Both the position numbers and the translations under genes were made by a program. From contig OZ231127.1 of the NCBI GenBank assembly GCA_965153355.1, forward strand, positions 84,258,001-84,322,000: a DNA stretch of 64,000 nt, in the 5' to 3' direction. The first letter of the stretch is position 1. Every line of letters starts with the position of its first letter. Shown piece by piece: positions 32,651-47,330 of this stretch. Source of the DNA: Flaccisagitta enflata (taxonomy: Eukaryota; Chaetognatha; Sagittoidea; Aphragmophora). Below the pieces are notes generated by a model. The model made no database searches and was not told the DNA's origin. It was given only the letters and a program-made list of their open reading frames with translations.

Positions 32651-33163
32651 GGGAGCTTCACATAGCAAAAGTTGGGAGTATCCCTTCACCCTACTGAAGT
32701 AATGTGGAGGAGCAAAAATAATGAAAATGATCATTTTCCTTTTTTCAAAATTCCTTTATCTTCCGTTTTTGTTTTAGCTTTAAAGTTCCCACAGATCTCT
32801 CAGAATTCAGCAAAATCCTGTGAAGTTTTGTTACAAAACGAATAATTTTTTGTTTTAGAAAATCATGATATTTGTACAAAAAAATTAAAATATCAGATCA
32901 TAAGCTATGAAAGAGCTTATAAAAAGGCAGATTAACAAATCTATGGAAAGTAGAAATTTGTAAAAGTTAATTCAAAGAATGTCAGCGCATAGTTTGATCC
33001 CACTGCATTATGCAAATTAGGTCCTCATAAAAAATTTTTAAAAAACGGATTATGAATGATTTTTTATTAAAAGAAAATGGTAAGAGTCCTAAAATAGGCC
33101 ACTTCACATTTAGTAAAGAGGGTGAAAAGAAACAACCAACTTTTGCTATGTGAAGCACCCAAT
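32651..33163. mobile_element. About 510-bp element with 42-bp inverted ends
   Basis: GGGAGCTTCACATAGCAAAAG and CTTTTGCTATGTGAAGCACCC are inverted, and the arms reach CTTCACCCT / AGGGTGAAA. AT-rich non-coding core. Confidence 0.7.
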
Positions 33164-33239
33164 TGGTATATATCTGTTGTCAGACTGACTGTTGTTTTTT
33201 TTCTTCTTTTTTACTCTTCGACGTTTTATCAGTTTTCAT

Positions 33240-33307
33240 GGAATGTTGAGCTTGAGTTTGACTGATGGAGGAAGTGAATAGAAAAATGGTGCGTCGACCA
33301 TGGGAAC

Positions 33308-33310
<3 letters not shown>
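33240..33310 (-). CDS. Possible exon, weak: after a (TC)n acceptor
   Basis: On the minus strand a long (CT)n run ends CTGTAG, an ideal acceptor, followed by an open PMVDAPFFYSLPPSVKLKLN frame ending in a stop. No matching upstream exon can be proved, so this may be chance. Confidence 0.2.

Positions 33311-33369
<59 letters not shown>
33310..33369. repeat. (GA)n microsatellite
   Basis: About 29 GA units. Confidence 0.95.
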
Positions 33370-33372
<3 letters not shown>

Positions 33373-33440
33373 ACAATCTCTTGGTCAGCGTCCTTGGAAC
33401 GAGGGGAAATTTGTAGTCTGTGACTCCATTCGGGTTAATA
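33370..33440 (-). CDS. Possible exon resembling the end of an ADAMTS spacer
   Basis: The minus-strand frame reads SINPNGVTDYKFPLVPRTLT. NP-G-x-x-Y-F-x-x-P resembles the last strand of ADAMTS spacer domains. The upstream acceptor GCCCATAAG is poor and the frame connection to the fragment at 40057 is not established. Confidence 0.2.
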
Positions 33441-33488
33441 CTTATGGGCAACATGCACACACAAATAAACACGTTCTGTTAAAAAGGG

Positions 33489-33502
33489 AACAACAACAAC
33501 AA

Positions 33503-33585
<83 letters not shown>
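33489..33585. repeat. (CAA)n microsatellite
   Basis: About 31 CAA units. Confidence 0.95.
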
Positions 33586-33647
33586 TTGGCAACAAGAACA
33601 ATAAAAGTCATTTAAACCAAAAAGAATTTGAAAATCAGTCGGGTTTT

Positions 33648-33818
33648 TAGTTGCGGACACGCAACTCTATAAGAGCCTTTGTCCGTCCGTTGGTCCGTCG
33701 GTCCGTCCATCGGTCCGTCGGTCCGTCCGCGAACACGAGTCGAAAAGTGAGAAAACGCACATTTCCGCCTCTGCCCACCCGTCCGCAACTGGTATTGGCC
33801 GTGTATCCGGCCTTGTTA
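33648..33818 (+). repeat. R1 short dispersed repeat, forward copy
   Basis: TTTTTAGTTGCGGACACGCA to GTGTATCCGGCCTTGTTA, 170 bp. The GTTGCGGACACGCAAC head is the second head subtype. Confidence 0.85.
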
Positions 33819-34071
33819 CAGCATGCGGGGTGGTCAAAGGGAGTCCATGGAACTCCTCTTCTTCCTGTCCAAAAATAGTTCCGACACTTAATAAGACAAC
33901 ATTTACCTCTTCCTCTTCTTTCTCTTTCTTCTCCTCCTCCTCCTCCCTCTCATCATCATCCAAGCCCTTTTTTTGTCCGACGAGCGAAACGCCCCGAAAT
34001 CCTTCCATTAAAGGCCGCAATGGACCCCCCCCCCCGATACCCTGGTCACTCGATTTCCTCCAATTCAACTT

Positions 34072-34221
34072 TTTAGTTGCGGACACGCAACTCTATCAGA
34101 GGTTTTGTCCGTCCGTTGGTCAGTCCGTCCGAGGTGATCGAGTTGGAAACTGTGAAAACGCGCATTTCCGCCCCTGCCCATCCGTCCGCAACTGATATTG
34201 GCCGTGTATCCGGCCTTGTTC
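34072..34221 (+). repeat. R1 short dispersed repeat, forward copy
   Basis: TTTTAGTTGCGGACACGCAA to GTGTATCCGGCCTTGTTC. Confidence 0.85.
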
Positions 34222-34309
34222 CGACGTGACCTTGCATGCTTTTCCCTCCACTTCATCCCTCTCTTCTCTACCCCCCCCCCCTCACACACACATTTCAGAT
34301 CCATTTTAC

Positions 34310-34395
34310 CCGCGGACATGCGTCTCCAAGAGCCCCATCTAGCTCCCTGGTCCGCGACGATAATGTATAAACATAACCCCGCGTTACTTGTTCTT
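34310..34395 (+). repeat. R2 copy, decayed
   Basis: CCGCGGACATGCGTCTCC head-like, then GGTCCGCGACGATAATG and ATAACCCCGCGTTACTTG tail. Confidence 0.5.
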
Positions 34396-34509
34396 CAACT
34401 TCCTCCTCTACTTTCTCAACCGTCACTTTCACTCCAAATTACCTCCATCCCCCTCTACCCCCCCCCCCCCCAAGCCGCCCAACGACATCTGAAACGGGGG
34501 GGGGGATCA

Positions 34510-34705
34510 CGTTTACAGTGTGAACACATATTCATAAATCAATGATTGTCCCATAAGGGAGTGAACGAAGTGAGCGAGAAAGCTAGTGAATGGAGAGAGC
34601 AGAGCTAGTGTAGCGCTGCAATGCGAGTGAGCGGAGTAAGCGGAGTGAGCGAACAAACGTGGCGAGCGACCTAATGGCGCGTCATCTGTTACTAGAAACG
34701 CGCCT
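34510..34705. mobile_element. Relative of the intron-forming MITE
   Basis: Shares GTGTGAACACATATTCA, TGTCCCATAAGGGAGTGA, GAGTGAGCGGAGTAAGC and the end TTACTAGAAACGCGCC with the element at 12743-12989. The left end is decayed beside a poly-G run. Confidence 0.65.
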
Positions 34706-34719
34706 TGAGAGTCTCTTTT

Positions 34720-35110
34720 TTTGGGTTGGAAAGCTTTTGTTCTGCTCTTCGGCGGCCAACCCGATATAATCGCCGAGGCTTATGGGGTTTTTTTTTTGGC
34801 TGGTCAGATCAGTGCAGGAACTCTGAAACAAAGTTTGAATGAGTTTTTAGTCGCTCATGTCATGGTTACGATTCTATGGAAACTTGCTTTTAAGCCACGT
34901 CAGTTCGGGGTCAGACGCGCCCTCCGTCATTCTGTGTTTTCAATCGGTGGTTCTCTTTTGTTTTGTTTTGATTTGGCCATTTTCTTATTTTTTGCCTTTT
35001 TTCGGCCATTTTTACTGTATGGCTTTAACATTCCTCTAATTTAGAAATAGCGCTTTACTTTTTTTTGGGGGGGAAGGTGTTAATTTTTCGGATCGTCAAT
35101 CAGCCTTTCT
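34720..35110. other. No supported gene
   Basis: A hydrophobic frame exists on the plus strand, but it matches nothing known to me and the T-rich composition explains it. Confidence 0.3.
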
Positions 35111-35189
35111 GTTGAGATGATTTTTGTCTTCGTTCATCTTATCTTTTCTCCTCAACTTGGTCAGTTTTTCATTCATTTTATAACCTATT

Positions 35190-35283
35190 CATTCGTTCAG
35201 AATTCATCCATCCGTTCGTTCATAATTTCATTCATTCGTTCATTCATTCATTCATTCATTCATTCATTCATTCATTCATTCAT

Positions 35284-35334
<51 letters not shown>

Positions 35335-35335
35335 C

Positions 35336-35371
<36 letters not shown>

Positions 35372-35490
35372 TCATTCATTCATTCATTCATTCATTCATT
35401 CATTCATTCATTCATTCAATCATTCATTCATTCATTCATTCATTCATTCATTCATTCATTCATTCATTCATTCATTCATTCATTCATTCC
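35190..35490. repeat. (ATTC)n and (TTTC)n microsatellites
   Basis: ATTC units on both sides of a TTTC block of about 25 units, a nested tetranucleotide array. Confidence 0.95.
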
Positions 35491-35682
35491 ATATTGAATT
35501 CCTGACGCATGTGTCAGAACTGTACCACATCACATGATGCACTTTTGCCGCGGTTCCTGTTCGTTGGTCCTCTAAAATTGAGGATAAAGATATTAATTTA
35601 TCGAATCCACCCAACGGACCGAGGCCAACTGAGGGCTCTGATGTTATCGGGGTCATAACGCCCTCTAAACTCTTGAGTGCTG

Positions 35683-35886
<204 letters not shown>

Positions 35887-36175
35887 GTAGAAATAGACAC
35901 ACAAAGCCACTAAGAATTTTTTTCTAAGCTCCTGACCCAGAAATGGGAACCTAAAAAGCTGTAAGAGCGGAGCTATAGACTATATTTTTGGTCAATTGCC
36001 CTTTCAATGTAGTGTGTCCTTTGAAGATTTGTGTCAAAAACCGCTAAATTAGATTTTGGTAAAATGACAGTTTTTCTTCAAAAACTGCCATTTGAAAACG
36101 GTTTGAGTCACTGAGCTCAGCTTTGTCTTGAATGGAAGATTTTTCGTCAATGTTTGTTGATCTGATTTCATCTGT

Positions 36176-36397
36176 AGCCGCGTGCTACGCGACTCTACAC
36201 CCCGCTATGTCGGTCGGTCGGTCGGTTGGTCGATCGGTCGCTCGGTTGGTTGGTTGGTCGGTCCCCTTTTTACTTTTTCAGCGTTTTTGAGCTTTTTGAG
36301 GGTACAGTTCCTGCCCAAGTGCCCTAGTGACCTTCTCCGGCACTGCTCCTGCCCATCCGCACGCGACTAGGGTAGCCGTGTATCCGGCCTTGTTTTA
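36176..36397 (+). repeat. R1 short dispersed repeat, forward copy
   Basis: TAGCCGCGTGCTACGCGACT to GTGTATCCGGCCTTGTTTT. Confidence 0.85.
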
Positions 36398-36399
36398 AT

Positions 36400-37430
36400 T
36401 GAATATTGAAGCTTAGCTGCTATAACCACGATTAGGTGTCTGTAAAGTTATTTCCTAGAAAGTAAATTATGGTAGAAATACATAAGCAATGTATGATTTT
36501 TCTTGCCCATGGTTGCTACATGCTTCAACTGAGCCGTTTTCATCCTACAGTACTGAGCCGATTTGAGTGTGTCAACATAAGTTAAGGTTATGTTATGGAG
36601 ATTTTTTTTTTTTTTGTTTTTGTTTTTTTTTCAGATTTTATGAGGAAGATACAAACCTTTTTAGTTCTTTTATAAAGCAATTAGAGATCATCTTCGTCAG
36701 TACCAATAAAGTAGGAACGTTTGCTCAGCTGTTTCAGGGATGAAGCATCATGGAAAAAAGTTGACTGAAATTTTTAATGTGCTCATATTTTTTAATTCTA
36801 TCGTTATAAATGCTTAAAAAGTGATTATACTAAGTTGGTTCAGCATCATAAGACCCAGAATAACAAGATTGACCTTTTTTTGTCGCATTAAAAATCTTCA
36901 TTAATTCAGGATTAAGAATACCATGATAGAAACTTTAATTACGCGAACAAAAGAGCCTGTACTCGGCTGTACTCTTGGGGATTGAACAATATGACAATGC
37001 TGATTGCAAATCTATCTTCAGAAAAATTTTCAATTAATCCTGATTAACACTGTAGTTCCATAAAGTTGGCCCATTTAGATAATAAATTTGTATTTTGGCA
37101 TCCAAGAATTGGTATGGATTTGTATAGGTTTGTATTACAGTTATGTGCAGGTTATCCCATACCTGTCACACTGAAATCTCAATCCTAACCTAAAATGTCC
37201 TAGGGTTGACCTCTAGTTGTCCTATACTTGTTCTAGTGTTGTCCAAGGGTTATTTTAGAAATCCTCAACTTTGTCTCAGGTGTTCAAGGTAGAGTCACAA
37301 ACGGTATACATATATGAAGTGTGGAGGGCCCAAAAGCTATAGCAGCCTTTTGATGGAGCGACCAATTTACCAACAAACCAACCAACCAACAAACAAATCA
37401 ATTGACCTAACATTGCATAGCAACTGACCT
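36400..37430. other. AT-rich non-coding stretch
   Basis: No exon, repeat family or terminal inverted repeat recognised. ACCAACCAACCAAC occurs near 37375. Confidence 0.3.
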
Positions 37431-37712
37431 GGGGTGTATAAAATTTAGTGGCATTTGATTTTATTCCCGTCGTGTTACAAAATCTTTGATTTCTTTACCC
37501 TCAAAGCTATTAAACAGTAAATATCAGGTTTTAATAGTGTTAAATTGTGTTGTAGTAATTACATATTATCTTTTGGTACTGCTAAAAGTGTTAAATCTTC
37601 AAAAAAATTTTATCTTTTTTTCAAGCTTTTTATTTTCTCCCCTATCTCCGAACCATTTGATTTTATTCCTCCCCCCCCCCGAGGGGGAATACTGAACATT
37701 ATACACGCCTGC
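37430..37712. repeat. Dispersed repeat shared with 2140-2400
   Basis: Shared order: GGTGTATA, ATTTGATT, TAGTGTTAAATTGTGTT, CATATT, a T-rich C-rich tract and a poly-C run. Confidence 0.5.
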
Positions 37713-38880
37713 AACTGACAAAAAGATATTGCTTTTAATCAAATCAAATGCCACCAGGACAACTAACAGTCGTTTGTACTACACACTTGCATGAAATATG
37801 AGGTAGGGAGGTGCCAAAAGTAGAGGCAGTTTAAGCACCCCTAAAGCCCCCTTTAAAGCTAAACTTCATGCTCTATTCAAAATGGATAGTGGGATTATGA
37901 TGACTAAATGTGTTATTTACATTCCACTACGCCACACATCTAGCAAATGCCAACTTATGATCACATGTTCAAAACATAACACTGAATTATGTCAAGATAC
38001 CCAGCTAAAGGGTAATGACACTCACAACACCCCCTTTGCTACACACTGTGTCAGTCATGTTTACATTTCATCACACATAAATTTTTCCTTTAAATTTGCC
38101 TAATTGCAAAAAAAATAAAATTTGATTATGCAAATACTTAAAAATCACTGTCATTTGGCATGCATCATTTCCATTGCCCTATGGTTTATTTTGACATTAT
38201 TTTAGTATAAAATAACAAAATACAGCTTTTGTGAGTGTGAAAATGATTCTTTTCATAGTTTAGGACAAAAAAGGCCCCTTTCTATGCAAAAAACATGAAT
38301 AACATCAAGGATGAGGCAAGTGACAGATTTATCTAAACTATGGCTATCACTCTTTAATGTGAAATAACTTGCAAAATGAAATATAACAGGTGTTGTGGGG
38401 TATCAAATGAAAGCCCTTACAATTCTGCATCGATTGATACCCATAATGGGGAGTTTGATGAGAAAAAAAATTTACATCATACTTCCCTAAATAAAGGCGG
38501 CTCTCGCCGGCCGGAATAAAGTCGTAAATGGGAATCTTTTTCTTTCTGTGCATGCTCTTTTGTGTATGCATTTCATGATGTCTGGTTGACTGCTTGTCTG
38601 TTTTTGTTATTCAATCTCTGTCTCTGTGTCTCTTCTTCCTCTTGGTCTTTGAGTGTGTTTGCGTATGTGTAAGCATATTAAAATGTCAAAGCTAGTGTCA
38701 TGAAAATTGGAATCAATTTGTGTAACATATTAACTTTTTCCTTCTGTTGCATAAGATTGAAAATTAAGATTGATGAAAAAAAAATCAATTTTCAAAAATG
38801 CGAAAAAATAAAAAACCAGTGGCTGTCGCCAAACATGTGAATTGCATGTGCTATATAACATGCTTTGTGAAAATATTTAA
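37712..38880. other. Non-coding, mostly unique
   Basis: No convincing exon. GGCGGCTCTCGCCGG near 38500 and GTGGCTGTCGCC near 38820 recall the ends of the repeat at 7218. Confidence 0.3.
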
Positions 38881-38984
38881 TCAATGTTAAGAAATATATA
38901 AAAAAATATCAAATGAAAAATATCAAGAAATGTTCGTCTGTTATAAGGGAAAGACAGAATGAAAACAAAAGCCTGTAAAGGAAA

Positions 38985-39752
38985 TTGAGATGTAAAGCAC
39001 AACCCTATCCAAGGGAAAGACAGCATGTGAAACAAAACCCAGTTACAAATCCTAATACAACGGAAATACGGCATATGAAACAAATGCCAACATTGGGGAA
39101 AGACGGCATGTAAAATAGGAACCAATATAAGGGAAAGACGGCTTGTAAAACAAATCCTAATATGAGGGAAAGACGGCATATGAAACAAATCCCAATATGA
39201 GGGAAAGACAGCATGTAAAACAAAACCCAATATGAGGGAAAGACGGCATGTGAAACAAAACCCAATATAAGGGAAAGACGGCATATGAAACAAAACCCGA
39301 TGTAAGGGAAATACGGCATATGAAACAAATCCCAATATGAGGGAAAGACGGCATGTGAAACAAAACCCAATGTGAAGATAAGACGACATGTTGAACAAAT
39401 CCCGATATGAAGGAAAGACGGCATGTGAAACAAAACCCAATATAAGGGAAAGATGGCATATGAAACAAAACCCAATGTAAGGGAAAGACGGCATATGAAA
39501 GAAAACCCAATGTAAGGGAAAGACGGCATGTGAAACAAAACCCAATGTAAGGGAAAGACGGCATGTGAAACAAAACCCAATGTAAGGGAAAGACGGCAAA
39601 TGAAACAAAACCCAATGTAAGAGAAAGACGGCATGCGAAACAAATCCCAATATGAGGGAAAGACGGCATGTGAAACAAAACTCAATGCAAGGGAAAGACG
39701 GCATATGAAAGAAAACCCAAAGTAAGGGAAAGACGGCATGTGAAACAAAACC
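38985..39752. repeat. 35-bp satellite, about 22 units
   Basis: Unit GGGAAAGACGGCATGTGAAA plus CAAAACCCAATATAA, with length variants of 34-36 bp. Because 35 is not a multiple of 3 and the unit has no stop in any minus frame, the minus strand stays open for about 250-300 codons in all three frames. Confidence 0.9.
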
Positions 39753-39794
39753 CATCTTCCGGAAGAAAAAAAAAAAACGAAACACTTAGTGGTG

Positions 39795-40056
39795 TTAAAG
39801 TGAATTGCTTAACGCAATTCACAAAGATTAAAAAATTCATAAGGCCAAAATTATTGATCGTAGAGACTTCTGGTTGGCGCCATTTGAAAGAGAAAAATTA
39901 GCTATTTGTTAGCTATCAATATCAAAAAATGTTTACTCCCAGCCCTAATAATATCCAAAAATTGCCTCACACCAAAAATGAAAAACTTTATTTCTCCCCT
40001 GCTTTTCAAAAAGTCGAATAACGTAATTCGACTTTTTTCCAATAATCTCGACTTTT
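39795..40056. repeat. MITE-like element with AAAAGTCGAA palindrome
   Basis: GCGCCATTTGAAAGAGAA as at 9700 and 53460. The right end holds the inverted pair AAAAAGTCGAATAACG / GTAATTCGACTTTTT. It directly abuts the ADAMTS-like exon fragment. Confidence 0.5.
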
Positions 40057-40236
40057 CTGAAACAACCAATCCCCGTTGAGAAAATAGGGTTTCTTCGAGT
40101 CTGGCCACGTCCATCTCATCAACAAAACGTTTTGCGTGACTGCCAGCTGTTTGATGGATACCCCGCACGCTCCCTTTGGAATCGTCACCCCCGCACGCGC
40201 ATTGGCGCGGAATCGTCACCATGTCATGATATCCGT
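40057..40236 (-). pseudogene. ADAMTS-like spacer-domain exon with a frameshifting duplication
   Basis: The minus strand reads GYHDMVTIP, then after a shift VTIPKGACGVSIKQLAVTQN and later KKPYFLNGDWLF. GY-x-D-x-V-x-IP-x-GA, I-x-I-x-Q and (Y/F)LNG-W are the conserved features of the ADAMTS spacer 1 domain (extracellular matrix metalloprotease family). GGTGACGATTCC is present twice, 31 bp apart, so the two halves are in different frames. The exon start, ACGGATATCATGACA behind a CAG acceptor, is itself repeated upstream. The 3' edge is taken over by a MITE. Probably a broken or relic exon. Confidence 0.5.
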
Positions 40237-40295
40237 CTGTCATGATATCCGTCCGTCTGTCATGATATCCGTCCGTCTGTCATGATACCCGTCTG
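40237..40295 (-). repeat. Short tandem copies of the exon start and its CAG
   Basis: Units of 18-22 bp (GACAGACGGACGGATATCAT on the minus strand), three to four copies next to the ADAMTS-like exon. Confidence 0.65.
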
Positions 40296-40591
40296 TCAAA
40301 TGTTTGCGTCCGAAAATGTTTTGAACAGTTTCGCAGGGAGTCGCATCGTCGTTGCATTATTCACACGATTCTAACTGTTCTATCGTCCTTTGTTCGCTGT
40401 GGGAGGTCTTATTCTTTTCATGGGGGGGGGGGGATGGGGATAGAGAAGATTACAAGAAATAAGGTGAATGGACTATGATCTAGTTGGTTGCCTCTATGCC
40501 CAGGGGCGGCGAGAGAAATGGCGGGCCCCCATACTAGCCGGGCCCCCTGCCCCTCTTTTTATATGTCAAGTTTTGAATAAAAAACTTTCAG

Positions 40592-40777
40592 TCTCTCGCT
40601 ACGCGACTCTACACTTTGGTATGTTTATCTGTCTGTTGGTTGGTTGGTCGGTTGATAGAACTTTTCTGAGGTTAATGAGCTTTTTGAGCTCATTACTCTT
40701 GCCTTAGTGACTTTTTCCAGCTATGCCCCTGGCCACCCACACACAACTGGGGTAGCCATGTATCTGGCCTTGTTATT
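40592..40777 (+). repeat. R1 short dispersed repeat, decayed forward copy
   Basis: CTCGCTACGCGACTCTACAC to GTATCTGGCCTTGTTA. The first bases of the head are missing. Confidence 0.7.
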
Positions 40778-41215
40778 CTAAAAATTGCACTTTATAATTC
40801 TTTAATTAATTCTAAAATTCAGAAAAAAATTTTTTTAAAGATTATTTTTCATATCAGAAGGGTATCTAACTTTTTTGAATGAAGAGTTAAAATTTGTGTT
40901 AAATTGACTATATCTCTGAAATAGTTGGAGCTATGCTAATAGTTTTTTTTCTCTTTGCTATCTATTGCATTTTTCAATTTTTTTTGTTTTTCTTTTTTTA
41001 TGTTTTTCTTTTTTTTCCCCTTTTTTATCCGTTTCTTTTTTTTTCTATCAGGGTCCCTCCGGGTTATTGATTAACAATTTTTAAAAAAAGAAACTATTTT
41101 CAGCACATTTCTATTTGTATTAACTGTCACTTGTATGTTCAGAATCAGTTTAGAAAATTGAGAAAAAAGAAGGAGAAAAATTTTTTTTTGTTCTTTGACT
41201 TGCCTCATGTGATAT

Positions 41216-41342
41216 TGAAATCAGTCTCTGATCGCAAAAATTTGCATTTCTAAGAACATGGCCATATTTCTAACACATTTAAGAAAAGGGCCATGTTCTA
41301 CAGAAATTCAAATTTTTGCAATCAGAGACTGATTGAGATTTA
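41216..41342. repeat. Palindrome with arms of about 50 bp
   Basis: AATCAGTCTCTGATCGCAAA and AGAACATGGCC pair with GGGCCATGTTCT and TTGCAATCAGAGACTGATT. Confidence 0.75.
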
Positions 41343-41344
41343 AA

Positions 41345-44680
<3,336 letters not shown>

Positions 44681-44689
44681 CGGAAAAAA

Positions 44690-44886
44690 AACAAGGCCGG
44701 ATACACGGCTACCCTTGTCAAGTGCGGGTAGGCAGGAACAGTGATGAAATTGACCATCCAAGCGGTTGGGCAGGAGCAGTAACCCCTAAACCGCTTATAA
44801 ACACCGAAAAAAGCTAAGCACGACCGACCGACAATTCGACCGACGGACAGAGCGGGTTGTAGAGTCACGTGCACGCAACTAAAAAA
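44690..44886 (-). repeat. R1 short dispersed repeat, reverse copy
   Basis: AACAAGGCCGGATACACGGC to GAGTCACGTGCACGCAACTA. Confidence 0.85.
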
Positions 44887-44901
44887 AAAGTAAGAAGGAA
44901 A

Positions 44902-45000
44902 TCACTTCCACATTGTAAATTTCTTTTTCCAATCTTTGAATGGTTCCCCGCGGCCAGATGAAAACATTCCCAACACGATTCTAAATGCTTCTTCCATCTC
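44902..45000 (-). CDS. Possible further exon of the channel gene, uncertain
   Basis: The minus-strand frame MEEAFRIVLGMFSSGRGEPF continues KDWKKKFTMWK and a stop. ATGGATGAG in front could serve as a phase-0 acceptor, but its pyrimidine tract is modest. The peptide has no TM4, so if used it would give a truncated end. Confidence 0.25.
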   Translation of the reverse strand, partial: EMEEAFRIVLGMFSSGRGEPFKDWKKKFTMWK

Positions 45001-45254
45001 ATCCATATTGTACAAGTAAAGGTAGATTGAGATTGAGTCTTTTTTCCCCGCTTCTTTGTTGCTTAGGTAAAATATGAAAAAAAAAGAAAAAAAAGAAAAA
45101 ACCCAGTTCATATTGGTGTTTTTAAATATGGCTTTTGCAGTCTGCATGTCGTTCTTCTGCATTGTCTTTTCTAGATTCTCCCTTTAAAGATTCGATCCAG
45201 TCAGATCGGATGCATCACGTCGATGACATCCAATTCATACTTGAGGATAGGACA

Positions 45255-45282
45255 GACAAACAAACAGACTGACTGACTGACT

Positions 45283-45321
<39 letters not shown>

Positions 45322-45334
45322 TGACTGACTGACT

Positions 45335-45389
<55 letters not shown>

Positions 45390-45434
45390 TGACTGACTGA
45401 CTGACTGACTGACTGACTGACTGACTGACTGACT

Positions 45435-45473
<39 letters not shown>

Positions 45474-45535
45474 TGACTGACTGACTGACTGACTGACTGA
45501 CAGACAGACAGACAGATAGACACACAGACAGAAAG
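45255..45535. repeat. (CTGA)n / (CAGA)n alternating tetranucleotide array
   Basis: Blocks of GACT/GACA units alternate several times. The Ser/Val/Cys frames are artefacts. Confidence 0.95.
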
Positions 45536-45569
45536 AGAGTTGATATGAAGTATGAGAACTTGACCTTAC

Positions 45570-45683
45570 CTGAAAGGTAACATCGAAGACATCCACCCGT
45601 CTAAAAAGGCGAGGATAAGGTAAGTGTCTCTGGATGATTCGAAGCGCCTCGCAGCCCGCGCTACACAAGTCAACGACGAAGAA
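45570..45683 (-). CDS. Channel exon: intracellular loop segment
   Basis: Acceptor TTTGTTTTTCAACAG and donor TTTCAG|GTAAGG, 38 codons, phase 0 both sides. Peptide FFVVDLCSAGCEALRIIQRH then LPYPRLFRRVDVFDVTFQ. It is not TM4. The first 38 bases with the acceptor are repeated about 14 times upstream. Assignment to the channel rests on strand, order and phase only. Confidence 0.5.
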
Positions 45684-45689
45684 CTGTTG

Positions 45690-47040
45690 AAAAACAAATG
45701 AGCAATAAATAAAAGACAAATTAACAACAAATGAGCAACAATTAGAAGACAAATGAACAACAAATGAGCAACAAATGAAAAAGATATTCCAGCCTCGCAG
45801 CCCGCGCTTCACAAGTCAGCGATGAAGAACTGTTGAAAATCAAATGAAAGACGAATGAGCAACATAAGAGAGACAAATTCCAGCCTGGCAGCCCGCCCTA
45901 CACAAGTCAACAACAAAGAACTGTTGAAAAACAAATGAGCAACAAATAAAAGACAAATTTTAGCCTCGCAGCCTGCGCTACTCAAGTAAACAATGAAAAC
46001 CTAATGAAAAGCAAATGAACAACAAATGAGCAACAAATGAGCATCATATGAAAGACAAATTCCTGCCAAGAGCACCCGCTACGCAAGTCAAAGACAAAAA
46101 ACTGTTGAATAACTCATGAGCAACAAATAAAAGCAAATTGAAAGACAAATTCCAGACTTGTAGCCTGCTCTAAACAGGTCAACGACAAAGAACTGTTGAA
46201 AAACAAATGAACAACAAATGTGAAACAAATGAGCATCAAATGAAAGACAAATTCCTGCTTTAAAGTCCACGCTACACAAGTCAACAACGAAGAACTGTTA
46301 AAAAACACATAAGCAACAAATGAAAGACAAATGAAAGACTAATTCTAGCCTTGTAGCCTGCGCTGCACAAGTCAACGACGAAGAACTGTTGAAAAACAAA
46401 TGAGCATCAATGAAAGACAAACAAATGACAAATTCCAGCCTTGTAGCCTGTGCTACCCAAGTCAATGAGGAAGAACTGTTGAAAAACAAATGAACAGCAA
46501 ATGAGCAACAAATGAAAGACAAATTTCAGCCTCTAAGCCCGCGCTTTACAAGTCAACGACAAAGAACTGTTGAAAAACAAATGAGCAACAAATGAGCAAC
46601 AAATGAAAGACATATTCCAGCCTTGTAGCCCGCTCTACACAATTCAACAAGTAAGAACTGTTGAAAAACAGTTGAGCAAGCCTGCGCTTGAAATGTCAAT
46701 GATAAAGAACTGTTGAAAACAATTGAGCAACAAATGAAAGACAAATTCCAACCTTGCAGCTCATGACACATAACTTATGAAAAACCATTGAGCAACAAAT
46801 GAAGGACAAATTCCAGCTTCACAGCCCACGCTCTACAAGTAAACAACAGACAACATACAATTGCATTGTTAAAAAACAAATGAGCAACTTACGTGCTACA
46901 CAGTCAATGACAAAGAATTGTTGAAAAACAATTGAGCAATATATGAAAGACAAATAAACACCAAACTTCAACCTCGCAGCCCGCGCTACACAAATCAACA
47001 ACAAAGAACTGTTTAGAGAGGAATGAGCAGGCCTGAAAAT
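45690..47040 (-). repeat. About 14 decoy copies of a channel exon start
   Basis: Each unit of 80-100 bp on the minus strand holds TTTTTCAACAG, then TTCTTCGTCGTTGACTTGTG and GCGGGCTGCGAGGC (the start of the exon at 45570-45683), then TGGAATTTGTCTTTCATTTG before the next unit. Copies differ by several percent to tens of percent, older toward 47 kb. Confidence 0.85.
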
Positions 47041-47216
47041 AGAGCGTGCCCGCGTGCCCGGTGAACGCAGTTTGGCTGTCGGGCACGCAGCTTTTACTAG
47101 CTGCGTGCCCGGCGTGCACGCTCTTGTCTCTCACACTTTCATGAAAAAAAACCCCCAAAACAAAATGGACGTTATTTGCATTCTTTTTTCACTCCCGTTT
47201 TCATTTTTTTGATCAA

Positions 47217-47330
47217 TCATTCATTTTTCATTCATTCATTCATTCATTCATTTATTCAATCATTCATACATTCATTCATTCATTCACTCATTCATTTACT
47301 CACTCATTCATTTACTCATTCATGAATTGC
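47217..47330. repeat. (ATTC)n microsatellite
   Basis: Imperfect ATTC units with ACTC variants. Confidence 0.9.

Noticed and set aside
34721-35044. Hydrophobic plus-strand protein of 107 residues
   Set aside because: T-rich sequence gives hydrophobic codons. No start context, homology pattern or splice support.
38985-39752. CRISPR-like array
   Set aside because: The repeats are directly adjacent with no unique spacers, in a eukaryotic setting. It is a satellite. The 62-bp and 70-bp arrays were rejected as CRISPR for the same reason.
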